Source of the DNA: Algoriphagus lacus
GTDB lineage: Bacteria > Bacteroidota > Bacteroidia > Cytophagales > Cyclobacteriaceae
NCBI RefSeq assembly: GCF_003583985.1
Contig: NZ_QXML01000007.1
Location: 183,698 to 247,697 of the forward strand
Reading direction: 5' to 3'
Length of the DNA stretch: 64,000 nucleotides
Both the position numbers and the translations under genes were made by a program. The notes below the pieces were generated by a model, which did no database searches, was not told the origin of the DNA, and saw only the letters and a list, made by a program, of their open reading frames with translations. Positions within the stretch are counted from its first letter, which is position 1. Each line of letters opens with the position of its first letter. This document shows positions 35,801 to 43,911 of this stretch, piece after piece.

Positions 35801-37327
35801 TCAATGCTTGAAATGACGTACTCCCGTCATCACCATGCTCATGCCGTGGGCATCGCAGAAGTCAATGCTGTCCTGGTCTTTGATCGATCCACCAGGCTGC
35901 ACGACTGCCGTGATTCCGGCTTCATGTGCAATCTCCACACAATCCGGAAATGGGAAGAAAGCATCGGATGCCATCACAGCACCTTTCAGATCAAAGCCAA
36001 ATTCCCTGGCCTTAATGATTGCCTGACGCAAGGCATCCACGCGGGAAGTCTGACCCACGCCTGAAGCGAATAATTGGGAATCGTTGCTCAGTACAATAGT
36101 GTTGGACTTGGTGTGCTTGCAGACTTTTGCTGCGAAAACCAAAGCGTCAAGTTCTTTTTCTGTCGGTGCAACTTTGGTCACTACCTTGAAATCAGCTTTG
36201 CTTTCGGTAGCCAAATCCTTGTCCTGCTCGATCACGCCATTGAGCAAGGTTTTGATCATCTTGGTGCCAGGTAACCCCATTTTCTGACGAAGCAGGATAC
36301 GGTTTTTCTTTCCTTTCAGCACAGTTAAGGCTTCCTCGGTAAATTCCGGAGCGATCAATACCTCGAAGAAAAGGGAGTTCATTTCCTCCGCGGCTTCTTT
36401 GTCCACAGTTTTGTTGGTAACCAACACGCCTCCGAAAGCGGAAGTGGTGTCGGCTGCAAAAGCCTTCTGGTAAGCTTCTTTGACGGAGCCAGCAGTTGCG
36501 CAACCGCAGGCATTGGTGTGCTTAAGGATTGCAAAAGCGGTTTGATCCGGGAATTCAGCGATCAGGTTCACTGCGGCGTCCACGTCCACGAGGTTGTTGT
36601 AGGAAAGTTCTTTGCCGTTCAGCTGGTCAAAAAGATCTTCCAAGTTGCCGTAAAAATGAGCCGCCTGGTGCGGGTTTTCTCCATAGCGAAGGGCCTTTGC
36701 CTTGTTTTCTGAAACTTTCAAAGCCGGGATGTTTTCTGCCCGGTTGAAATAATTAAAGATGTGGGTGTCATAGTTGGAAGACACCTGGAAAGCCTGTGCC
36801 GCAAAGTAGCGACGGTCTTCGAGGGTGGTTCCTCCATCCTGTGCTGACAGTCTGGCTTCCAATTCTCCGTACTGTGCTTTGGAAGCGATGATGATGACGT
36901 CCTTGAAGTTTTTTGCAGCGGCACGGATCAAAGAGATCCCTCCGATGTCGATCTTCTCGATGATGTCGGCTTCGGATGCTCCGGAGGCAACCGTTTCTTC
37001 AAAAGGATACAAATCCACAATCACCAAGTCGATGGCCGGGATGTCATATTCAGCAGCCTGGGCCACATCGCCTTCATTTTCTCTGCGGTAGAGGATTCCT
37101 CCGAAGATTTTTGGGTGGAGCGTCTTCACTCGACCGCCAAAGATGGACGGATAGCTGGTCAGTTCTTCGACAGGAATCACTGCTGCGCCTTGCTCTTCGA
37201 TAAACTTCTGCGTACCGCCGGTGGAGTAGATTTTCACTCCATGCTTTTTGAGGAGGGCGATGATCGGTTCGAGGTTGTCCTTGTAATAGACTGAAACTAG
37301 GGCAGATTGTATTTTTTTGGTAGCCAT
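35801..37327 (-). CDS. purH: Bifunctional AICAR formyltransferase / IMP cyclohydrolase
   Basis: The frame is open further upstream, but the ATG at 37327 begins the conserved protein (MATKKIQSALVSVYYKDN), giving 508 residues. The N-terminal MGS-like IMP cyclohydrolase part contains IYSTGGTQKFIEEQGA and GGRVKTLHPKIFGGIL. The C-terminal AICAR transformylase part has LRYGENPHQAAHFYG, ILKHTNACGCA, and SNTIVLSNDSQLFASGVGQTSRVDA. It performs the last two steps of IMP synthesis. purN lies 10 kb upstream on the same strand. The intervening DNA looks inserted, so the two may once have been adjacent. Confidence 0.97.
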   Translation of the reverse strand: MATKKIQSALVSVYYKDNLEPIIALLKKHGVKIYSTGGTQKFIEEQGAAVIPVEELTSYPSIFGGRVKTLHPKIFGGILYRRENEGDVAQAAEYDIPAIDLVIVDLYPFEETVASGASEADIIEKIDIGGISLIRAAAKNFKDVIIIASKAQYGELEARLSAQDGGTTLEDRRYFAAQAFQVSSNYDTHIFNYFNRAENIPALKVSENKAKALRYGENPHQAAHFYGNLEDLFDQLNGKELSYNNLVDVDAAVNLIAEFPDQTAFAILKHTNACGCATAGSVKEAYQKAFAADTTSAFGGVLVTNKTVDKEAAEEMNSLFFEVLIAPEFTEEALTVLKGKKNRILLRQKMGLPGTKMIKTLLNGVIEQDKDLATESKADFKVVTKVAPTEKELDALVFAAKVCKHTKSNTIVLSNDSQLFASGVGQTSRVDALRQAIIKAREFGFDLKGAVMASDAFFPFPDCVEIAHEAGITAVVQPGGSIKDQDSIDFCDAHGMSMVMTGVRHFKH

Positions 37328-37456
37328 TTGGGAATGGAATTGGGATGAAATCTTGCGAAGGCGCAAAGGTAGAAAAAATGCTTGGAACCGGTGGGGGAAA
37401 ATTAGGGAACTTGGATTGGGAAAACCAAAAGGCTGTAGTAATCGCTTTGGTTTGGG

Positions 37457-37590
37457 CAAGGCTCGGCAGCTAGGCGTTGTGGCGGATTTTTAGAACAAAA
37501 GTTCAATCGAATAACAGCACTTGAACCTACCACAAACCTGTCATACGAAGCATTGAACCCACCATTTCGCCAAACCGCTGTTAGCGGGTC
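37457..37590. repeat. attC-like extended inverted repeat (site A)
   Basis: The left end GCTAGGCGTTGTGGCGG and the right end CCACCATTTCGCC plus AAACCGCTGTTAGC are imperfect inverted repeats about 80 bp apart. The right arm, read on the minus strand (CGGTTTGGCGAAATGGTGG), closely matches the right arm of site C at 43.6 kb. The size and the TAAC/GTTAG ends recall integron attC sites, though the ends do not fit the core consensus exactly. Confidence 0.5.
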
Positions 37591-37602
37591 GTTTTCTTTT
37601 CA

Positions 37603-38016
37603 TCAGTTGGTTTCAACATATTTTTTGAAGTTGTCCAAGATTGCCTGCCAACCCTTTTGCTGTAATTCAGTTGAATTTTCTGTTTCAGGGTCAAATGATA
37701 CAATTACTTCTGTTTGTCCATTTGCTTCTTTGAACTCAACTTTAGCATAACGTCCTCCAAACTCATAAGTGAAGTTTTTTCCTGAATTAATCTCAGTATA
37801 AACTGATTCAAAGTCAAAACCGAAACTTCCGTCTTTGGCTTCCATTCTTGCAATATATCGTCCACCAACTTTCAAATCGTTTGTGGCTGTAGGGCAATGC
37901 CAACTTTGATCGGCGAAATTCCATTTTGTTATGTGTTCAGGTTGGGTATAATAGTCCCAAACTTTCTGATTATCAGCGGAAACTATTGTGCTGATTGTAA
38001 TTTTACTAGCTGACAT
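37603..38016 (-). CDS. SRPBCC (AHSA1/START-like) domain protein
   Basis: A 137-aa single-domain protein with the helix-grip fold: KITISTIVSADNQKVWDYYT, ITKWNFADQSWHCP, DLKVGGRYIARM and a final helix GWQAILDNFKKYVE. This is the activator of Hsp90 ATPase-like branch, often a small hydrophobic ligand binder with unknown ligand. It is the last gene of a minus-strand group with arr and a zinc-ribbon/HhH gene, 12 bp after arr. Its lower GC content than flanking genes and the attC-like repeat just downstream suggest acquisition with the mobile block. Confidence 0.88.
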   Translation of the reverse strand: MSASKITISTIVSADNQKVWDYYTQPEHITKWNFADQSWHCPTATNDLKVGGRYIARMEAKDGSFGFDFESVYTEINSGKNFTYEFGGRYAKVEFKEANGQTEVIVSFDPETENSTELQQKGWQAILDNFKKYVETN

Positions 38017-38028
38017 ATTGATAAAGTT

Positions 38029-38475
38029 TTAGTCGTTAAGCGAATTGACACCTTGTTCTTTCAATTTTTCAAGGTGTTCTTTCATAGTCTTTACTTGTTC
38101 TGCTGGGTGCCCTTGCCAAACGGTTACTTCTCCTACCACTCTGAAGGGTTCTGTTGATCGATATGATTTTGTCGGATTTCCTGGGAATTTTTTATCAGTC
38201 AAGTCCGGGTCATCTTCTATTTCACCAGTTGGCTCAACCAAATAAATCCTTTCTCGCCCTTCGCCTAATGAAAGTTCTGCACCCCAAATTGCAGCGTCCA
38301 ATGTTGCTGTCAAGAAGATATATTTTGCGTTTTTCTTCTGTCCATAATTAGAGTTGAACCCAACTTCAATCAGGTCGCCAACTTTTAAGTCTGCTTTCGT
38401 GCCGTGAAAGTATGTTTGGGAGAATGGTGTTGCTCCCTGTCCTATTGATTTAAGGTCATTTTGATTTTGTTTCAT
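38029..38475 (-). CDS. arr: NAD+-rifampin ADP-ribosyltransferase (Arr)
   Basis: A 148-aa protein that matches Arr enzymes along its whole length: FSQTYFHGTKADLKVGDLIE, GFNSNYGQKKNAKYIFLTAT, LDAAIWGAELS, EGRERIYLVEPTGEIEDDPD, KKFPGNPTKSYRS and EPFRVVGEV. These enzymes transfer ADP-ribose from NAD+ to the C23 hydroxyl of rifamycins and inactivate them. The conserved His in the YFHGT motif is present and the length is normal, so the protein looks intact. arr genes are frequent integron cassettes, which fits the nearby attC-like repeats. It starts 3 bp after the HhH gene and is followed 12 bp later by the SRPBCC gene. Confidence 0.95.
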   Translation of the reverse strand: MKQNQNDLKSIGQGATPFSQTYFHGTKADLKVGDLIEVGFNSNYGQKKNAKYIFLTATLDAAIWGAELSLGEGRERIYLVEPTGEIEDDPDLTDKKFPGNPTKSYRSTEPFRVVGEVTVWQGHPAEQVKTMKEHLEKLKEQGVNSLND

Positions 38476-38478
38476 TAT

Positions 38479-38781
38479 TTATAGCATTATCGAATTCTTA
38501 AAGGCTAATTTATTTTCGGATAGTATTTTTTGCAGTTTCGTAATGGTGGTTCTTCCCATTCCGTGCAGGTTCAGAATTTCCTTTTCCGTGTATTTTGAAA
38601 GTTGTTCCAATGTTGTGATACCATTATTTTCCAATGCTCGTCTTGCGGGAGCCACAAGAAAGGAAAGGAAACTGTCTTTTGGCTTTCGTTCTTCTTCACA
38701 AATTGGGCAAGTAAGACAGTCCGAACTTTTATAAAATTTGTGCCCATTTTTACATGTTTTCAAAATCTTTCTTGTCACCAT
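38479..38781 (-). CDS. Small zinc-ribbon / helix-hairpin-helix protein
   Basis: I choose the ATG at 38781 (100 residues); a GTG at 38868 would add 29 poorly conserved, basic residues. The N-terminal part has a four-cysteine zinc ribbon (TCKNGHKFYKSSDCLTCPICEEE). The C-terminal part resembles the RNA polymerase alpha-CTD or a HhH domain (RRALENNGITTLEQLSKYTE then ILNLHGMGRTTITKLQKIL). It probably binds nucleic acid; no function is assigned. First of three closely spaced genes with arr and the SRPBCC gene. Confidence 0.75.
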   Translation of the reverse strand: MVTRKILKTCKNGHKFYKSSDCLTCPICEEERKPKDSFLSFLVAPARRALENNGITTLEQLSKYTEKEILNLHGMGRTTITKLQKILSENKLAFKNSIML

Positions 38782-39063
38782 TTCCTGTCTTTTTTTACTT
38801 GAGTAGTCTCGTCTTTTACAATGCCCGTATAACTTGTTTGATGCTTCACTTTTTTCTCGTCTATTCACCCGTTAAGTTCTGATTGGCGAGTGTTTGTCTC
38901 TTTTATTTTTCAAAGGTCATCGAAGGAGTCCCGAGTATTTTGATAATTCTATTGTCGGCTTACTCTAAACTATGCGCACTTAATTGACTGACTTTGGATC
39001 TGGGGTGTATTTGGTTCAACGCAATGTGTGTGGGACCTTTGAATTAAAAACCTTGGACTTGAT
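38782..39063. other. AT-rich gap without a recognised gene
   Basis: About 280 bp, including the less likely N-terminal extension of the HhH gene. I see no coding signal, strong hairpin or complete attC-like element. The promoter of the HhH-arr-SRPBCC group should lie at the left side of this gap. Confidence 0.5.
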
Positions 39064-40128
39064 TTACTTATGGTTTTCCTCTTCTGCTTTGCCGGAAAAT
39101 GATTTAAATCTTTGCTGGGAAATGTTTACACCACTGTATTTTCTGTGGTCCTCTAGAAATTGGATTTCGACAAATGGTTCTCTGTCCACCCTTTTCCAGG
39201 TGCCGACAATTGTATTATCCGATAAAACTATTGGCTTAAATATCCCATTGCCTAAAAAAGATTTTTCGATGTCAGGAGGGAAGGCAATGCCTCTGCTCTC
39301 AGAATAGCCAACCATGTATTCATCAAAGGAAGGAAGTAATGCTGAGACTTGCTTTTTTGGAAAACTGTCGCTTTCAAAGTATAGATACCTCACTCCGTCA
39401 ATTGAAGCCGATATTAGGTTTTCGCCTAATCCGGATACTCCGTATTTAGCATCGGTCATATTTAAGCCACTCCACCACATAAAATCTTTTATTGTAGCAG
39501 GGCCGCGCGATTTAAAATAAATTGACGCAAGTTTTACAAGAGAGTCCTTTTTGGATAATTTTTCTGAATTCGGAACTCTACTTTCAAAGAGAGCATAAGT
39601 AATTTTATTTGCTTTCCTCACCCCACTGCAAATTCGCATTTCCAATTCGGCCCGTATTAATAGCTGCGTAGCCAGTAAGCCTTCGACTTTTATTTTCTTT
39701 TTCAAAAGCCTTTCGGTTAGATCCTCTTTTGTAAGATTGTGGTCGTTTGCCAGTTCAACCTCGATCATCTTCCATACTTTTTTGAAGATTTCATCTGTAA
39801 GGCCAACTTGCTTATTTACATATTGCGATTTTATTTTCACATAGGGTGCTGACAACTCCATCATCCAGCGAATGTCCTTTCGGCTTACAAAGTGCCATGT
39901 TGGCCTAAGAATATGTGTTCGAATGATTTCTCCTGAATTCACACACATTTCGATATCCTTATCAGAGGCTTGCTGCATTCTCATACCCACTGCCCATTTT
40001 GCCATCGGGTAATCTTGGGCTTGCATAGCACCAAAATGGGAGACTACATCTGCAGCCCAAGTGCTGACCTCCGCAGATGTTAATCCCTGATTTGCCAATC
40101 TTAATTGTATTAATTCCTTTACCTTCAT
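39064..40128 (-). CDS. AlkZ-like winged-helix DNA glycosylase family protein
   Basis: A 354-aa protein of the HTH_42 (PF06224) superfamily. Characteristic parts are LRLANQGLTS, FGAMQAQDYPMAKWAVGMR, the LRPTWHFVSRKDIRWMM region, KDFMWWSGL and LLPSFDEYMVGYSES. The QAQ in the MQAQDY segment corresponds to the catalytic QxQ motif of AlkZ, a glycosylase that unhooks interstrand crosslinks and alkylated bases. YcaQ/AlkX has QxD instead. A role in repair or toxin self-resistance is therefore plausible. It is one base pair downstream of the epoxide hydrolase gene, so both are probably co-expressed. Confidence 0.88.
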   Translation of the reverse strand: MKVKELIQLRLANQGLTSAEVSTWAADVVSHFGAMQAQDYPMAKWAVGMRMQQASDKDIEMCVNSGEIIRTHILRPTWHFVSRKDIRWMMELSAPYVKIKSQYVNKQVGLTDEIFKKVWKMIEVELANDHNLTKEDLTERLLKKKIKVEGLLATQLLIRAELEMRICSGVRKANKITYALFESRVPNSEKLSKKDSLVKLASIYFKSRGPATIKDFMWWSGLNMTDAKYGVSGLGENLISASIDGVRYLYFESDSFPKKQVSALLPSFDEYMVGYSESRGIAFPPDIEKSFLGNGIFKPIVLSDNTIVGTWKRVDREPFVEIQFLEDHRKYSGVNISQQRFKSFSGKAEEENHK

Positions 40129-40129
40129 A

Positions 40130-41317
40130 CTAAACGTTGTGCTGATCGAAAACTTCCCTGAGGTCTTTCACCAATAAGTCAGGAACCTCCATGGCAGGAA
40201 AATGCCCTCCTTTTTCATGAAACCTGTACCAGTCTGGTTCTCCTGTGAGTGATAAAAGTTTATTAAAAAGCGATTTATCCGCACTCTTACCAAACACGGT
40301 CATAGCAGATCGAACCCTTGGTGGCGTCCATTGACTTGATTCCTTCGCTCCACTGTCTGTTCCCCAGTTAAAGGCCATGCTCATGTTTTCATACAACACT
40401 TCTGCACTGGATGCTCCAGTTTTATTAAACCAGTACAAAGAAACGTTCGTCAACATCTGATCGATATTCATGGCCTGATCTGGCAATTCTATATCTTCAT
40501 CCGTCCATTCTTTATATTTTTCAATCATCCATGCCAGTTGTCCTACTGGGCTGTCTGAAAGTGAATATGCAATTGTTTGTGGTCTTGTTGATTGTATTTC
40601 AAGATAGGCGGTACCATACTTTTTATAATCTTTCATGCGTTCCAGTCGTGGTTTTTCAGCCTCGGATAAAAATGAAGAATCTGACGGAAACATGCCCAGT
40701 CCAGCCAATGAGTAGAAATCAGTATTCACATGGGTTCCGATAAGTTTGTGTGCAGCCAATGCCGACATGATACTCGTCACCCCGGCACCCATATCACCCC
40801 CATGAACGGCAAATTTGGCGTAGCCTAGTTGCTCCATTAGGGTGCTGAAGGCTGCGGCAATTCGAAACATATTCCATCCCTTCTCTTTAACAGGGGTGGA
40901 AAAACCAAATCCTGGAATAGATGGGATAACTAAATGAAATGAGCTGACTCCATTCTCTTTGCCTGCCTGCGGATTGGTAAGTGGTTCAATTACGTTTACG
41001 AAATCCGCGAAGGAACCCGGCCAACCATGAATCAACATAAGCGGAGTAGCATTGGGATTGTCAGACTTTACATGAAGGAAATGGATGTTCTGGCCATCTA
41101 TTTCAGTTATAAACTGAGGATACTGATTTAACAAGGTCTCTTGTTTTCTCCAGTCAAATTTGTTTATCCAATAATCTACCAGACTTTTCAAATAATCTGT
41201 CGGAGGGCCTTTTTTCCATCCCTCGTTGATCATTTCACCTGGCCAACGAGTGTTAAGCAGTCTTTCATTCAGATCCTTGATCTCGGAATTAGGAATTTGA
41301 ATTTTAAATTGTTTCAT
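40130..41317 (-). CDS. Microsomal-type epoxide hydrolase (alpha/beta hydrolase)
   Basis: A 395-aa protein. It has the N-terminal EHN cap (IPNSEIKDLNERLLNTRWP, WRKQETLLNQYPQFITEIDG) and an alpha/beta-hydrolase core with the oxyanion HGWPGSFADF and the nucleophile elbow HGGDMGAGV (Asp in the usual position). The closing His lies in HEKGGHFPAMEVP. It would open epoxides to diols in the cytoplasm. Only one base pair separates it from the AlkZ-like gene, linking electrophile detoxification and alkylation repair. A Crp/Fnr gene lies 73 bp upstream on the same strand. Confidence 0.92.
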   Translation of the reverse strand: MKQFKIQIPNSEIKDLNERLLNTRWPGEMINEGWKKGPPTDYLKSLVDYWINKFDWRKQETLLNQYPQFITEIDGQNIHFLHVKSDNPNATPLMLIHGWPGSFADFVNVIEPLTNPQAGKENGVSSFHLVIPSIPGFGFSTPVKEKGWNMFRIAAAFSTLMEQLGYAKFAVHGGDMGAGVTSIMSALAAHKLIGTHVNTDFYSLAGLGMFPSDSSFLSEAEKPRLERMKDYKKYGTAYLEIQSTRPQTIAYSLSDSPVGQLAWMIEKYKEWTDEDIELPDQAMNIDQMLTNVSLYWFNKTGASSAEVLYENMSMAFNWGTDSGAKESSQWTPPRVRSAMTVFGKSADKSLFNKLLSLTGEPDWYRFHEKGGHFPAMEVPDLLVKDLREVFDQHNV

Positions 41318-41390
41318 ACTTTTTGGTTTTGTTTTAAAACAAAACTGGCTTGTAATGCCCCCTTAAAGCGATAACAATTGTTAAGAAACG

Positions 41391-41933
41391 CTACTTTCTA
41401 TTTCTGATCCTGCTTAACGACACGGACGTAATCCCTAGAAATGATGCTATATAATGTTGCGGTATTCGTTGCAGGATGTGGGGACTTTGCTCGAGTAACT
41501 CTTTATACCTTTCCTCAGGGCTGTTTTTTATTCTCGAGAGAAACAATTTTTGATAATAAAGCAATCGCTGAAAGGTCTGTTCTTCAAGTTCTTGTTTGAT
41601 AAGCGGGGAACTCTCAATAATTAGTGCATGGTCTTTTTTATTCAGCGTATGAACAATGCAAGGCTCAATCGTTTCAATCGAAAATAAGCTTGGTTGATTG
41701 CTTCTAAAACTCTCGGCCGATGAGACCCCTTCACCTTCAAAGAAAAATTGAAATGTGATGTCCTTTCCATCCTTATTAAAAGACAACCTGATACATCCCT
41801 TTTCTATGTAGAACATTCTTTCGGAGACCATACCCTCCCGTAACAATAGTGTTCGGGCAGCAATCTCTTCATGTTTAAAGAAATGCCGATACTTTTCCCA
41901 TTCGACATTCAGTAGTTCACGTTCATTTACCAT
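41391..41933 (-). CDS. Crp/Fnr-family transcriptional regulator
   Basis: A 180-aa protein. The N-terminal cyclic-nucleotide-binding-like barrel includes RTLLLREGMVSERMFYIEKG and IRLSFNKDGKDITFQFFFEGE. The C-terminal winged helix is short, with IPQHYIASFLGITSVSLSRIR as the recognition region. The cAMP-contact residues of Crp are not evident, so the signal is unknown. It precedes the epoxide hydrolase and AlkZ-like genes in the same orientation and may regulate them. Confidence 0.88.
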   Translation of the reverse strand: MVNERELLNVEWEKYRHFFKHEEIAARTLLLREGMVSERMFYIEKGCIRLSFNKDGKDITFQFFFEGEGVSSAESFRSNQPSLFSIETIEPCIVHTLNKKDHALIIESSPLIKQELEEQTFQRLLYYQKLFLSRIKNSPEERYKELLEQSPHILQRIPQHYIASFLGITSVSLSRIRNRK

Positions 41934-42249
41934 GGGCTGAATCCTTTATCATGAGCAATTGGTGTCTAATTTATTTAGTAATGGATTGTACTCAGAGGCG
42001 ATTTGGCTCTTCCCATTCATAGCTTTGGTTTCGCTGTCGGTTTTATTGACTTTGGGGTGTTCCAAATGCACAGGACTTTTGCAGGAAAATCTTTTTAAAA
42101 ACGCGAAGGGTTGGCAGTATTATTTTAGTCTGGCCCAGGTTTTTGTTTTTTCTGAGCCGAAGTTGGGTCGAAGCTGCTAGATTTTCCCCTTATGAAATCT
42201 TTGTTAATTGAGTCTCTGCCCTTACGTGAACAAATTGTTTGGGTCAATT

Positions 42250-42442
42250 ACCGCCAACGAGTAGGGCTTTATGCAAGTTGGGAATTTGCATTCCCTCCGC
42301 CGATAACTACAGCTGATTGAAAATATAAAGTTGAATCTAAGAACTAAAGTTGAAAGTTGATTGTCCATCCCAAACCACAGCTTGGATTTGCAATCGGTTG
42401 ATGTTTGCTGGTCATGCCCGACTTGCATTAAACCCAATGTTG
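42250..42442. repeat. attC-like extended inverted repeat (site B)
   Basis: GGGCTTTATGCAAGTTGGG (42264-42282) and CCCGACTTGCATTAAACCC (42417-42435) are inverted repeats matching at 16 of 19 positions. Outside them are CCAACGAG on the left and GTTGTGCGC on the right, a CAAC/GTTG pair like the R sites of attC elements. It lies in the 586-bp gap 41934-42519. A 73-codon TTG-start ORF (41959-42180, plus) in that gap has one hydrophobic stretch but is not convincing. Confidence 0.55.
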
Positions 42443-42519
42443 TGCGCTCGATTTTTCACTTTGTGTTTATCAACTATTTTATCATGTGCTTATTATACGA
42501 AAAGTTACAATTGCTGCAC

Positions 42520-43023
42520 CTAACAATATACCACAATATGTCCAAATTTTTTTCTTGAAAACTCAGTATTTTGGTCAATATATTCACCTGGATTATTTAG
42601 AATTATGAATTTTAATTTATTCCAGTCCCACAATAACAAGTATATATTTGTAAGAAGCATTAAAGATGTCATAGTCAAAAAAACAGGTCCCTGAAAGGCG
42701 GTAGTAAGAACAAAAATAGTAAGCATAATTGGGAAATACACTAAGGCGCCAAGTGTGCTAAAAATCTGAGACATAAGTAAAAGTCCTGCTATTAATTGTC
42801 CCCAGCCAATAAAATACCAAAAAAAACCTGAACGATACATAGCCTCTAATAGGTGAGACAATGAACCTATTGGTGAATTTTCACCTGAATAAGCTTCAAA
42901 TCTTATTCCTTTTATTTTTAAAATACTCGCCCATACGAAGGCTATGCCAAGCAGATACCTAACAAAAATTGTAAATACTTGGAAGCTCTTAAATAATTTC
43001 AGTCTAAATATAATCTTCTCCAT
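42520..43023 (-). CDS. DoxX-like integral membrane protein
   Basis: A 167-aa, strongly AT-rich gene. Four hydrophobic helices are visible: VRYLLGIAFVWASILKIKGI, FWYFIGWGQLIAGLLLMSQI, LVYFPIMLTIFVLTTAF and MTSLMLLTNIYLLLW. The layout and the first helix with its following loop fit the DoxX/DoxX-like family. Members are inner-membrane proteins, some linked to quinone or redox-stress functions. Its base composition differs visibly from the core genes, supporting acquisition. It lies between attC-like sites B and C together with the VOC gene. Confidence 0.78.
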   Translation of the reverse strand: MEKIIFRLKLFKSFQVFTIFVRYLLGIAFVWASILKIKGIRFEAYSGENSPIGSLSHLLEAMYRSGFFWYFIGWGQLIAGLLLMSQIFSTLGALVYFPIMLTIFVLTTAFQGPVFLTMTSLMLLTNIYLLLWDWNKLKFIILNNPGEYIDQNTEFSRKKFGHIVVYC

Positions 43024-43105
43024 TTTTCAATACATACAAGGTGAATTTAAGAATAACGAAAATCCCTTGTGATGCGGTTGGCTCTCTTGTCCTTTTAATT
43101 TCAGT

Positions 43106-43543
43106 TTATAAGTGGTCAATTGGTTCATGACCTATTGCGTTTTTGTCTTTATCCAGCGTTATAAATGAGTTCTGTGCAATTTCAATTATGTTTCCTTCAA
43201 TGTCAGTGAAGTAAAAGAAAAGTCCGCCAAATGGCGGCTCTGTCGGCTTTTTCAAAATTTTTACTTTGTCTTTCAGTTGGTTATAAAGTTCTAAAACTTC
43301 TTCCTTGCTTTCGACATTGTAGCCAATTGTGACAGAACGAAAACCTTGTCCGTTATGGTCAACACCGATAAAGTCAGCAAGCATTTTTCTGTCACAGATA
43401 CTCAATAAAAATCCATTGAGTTTATAAAATACAATGTCTTTGTTCTCGGCTACTGTCGTCCAACCTAAAACTTCTCCATAGAAGTTTTTCATTGCGTTGA
43501 GGTCGGTAGCTCCAATTGTCAATACACTAATTCTTTGTTCCAT
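43106..43543 (-). CDS. VOC-family protein (dioxygenase/resistance-like)
   Basis: A 145-aa VOC-fold protein: VLTIGATDLNAMKNFYGEVLGW at the start, then DIVFYKLNGFLLSICDR, and GLFFYFTDIEGNIIEIAQN with the usual metal-ligand Glu near the end. It could bind a small electrophile or antibiotic; no substrate is predictable. Like its neighbours it is AT-rich and on the minus strand, with an attC-like element about 50 bp upstream. VOC proteins are common integron cassette cargo. Confidence 0.87.
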   Translation of the reverse strand: MEQRISVLTIGATDLNAMKNFYGEVLGWTTVAENKDIVFYKLNGFLLSICDRKMLADFIGVDHNGQGFRSVTIGYNVESKEEVLELYNQLKDKVKILKKPTEPPFGGLFFYFTDIEGNIIEIAQNSFITLDKDKNAIGHEPIDHL

Positions 43544-43586
43544 TTTGCTACCTTATCCGGTTTCTGATTTTATGTTGGTCATCGCC

Positions 43587-43735
43587 TTTAAGCTACCGTA
43601 TAACGGTTTATGGCTTTGCGATGGTGGGCAATCGAAGAACAATTGTTCAGTTTTGTACAAATGCTCAATAGAATTACTGATATGGAAGTTTGCACATCAT
43701 CCGCCATATTGCCAAACCGTCTGGTGGCAGTATTT
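43587..43735. repeat. attC-like extended inverted repeat (site C)
   Basis: The left arm TATAACGGTTTATGGC plus GATGGTGGG and the right arm CCGCCATATTGCC plus AAACCGTC are imperfect inverted repeats about 75 bp apart. The right arm on the minus strand (CGGTTTGGCAATATGGCGG) is nearly the same as the arm of site A. It lies in the 43544-43911 gap, which holds no other recognised feature. Confidence 0.5.
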
Positions 43736-43911
43736 AGGCATCATCTAAGTGTCTTTTTTTTATCTCAGTTTATTTTTTTGAAGTCCACATGTTATCCCTT
43801 CCCAACGAATCTCACCCAATAAAAACAGATATATAAATCAAATGATGGAGCTTCATTTTAAACTGCTGACCAAGAGTAAGAACTTTTAATTGATTTATTT
43901 CTCCTCCAAGC

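Noticed and set aside
36084..36287. Plus-strand ORFs inside purH
   Set aside because: Antisense shadows of a conserved purine enzyme gene.
37328..37459. N-terminal extension of purH
   Set aside because: Conserved PurH begins at 37327; the upstream residues are low-complexity and unlike the family.
41959..42180. 73-codon plus-strand ORF with one hydrophobic stretch
   Set aside because: TTG start, lies next to attC-like site B, no family resemblance; could be a relic but is not supported as a gene.
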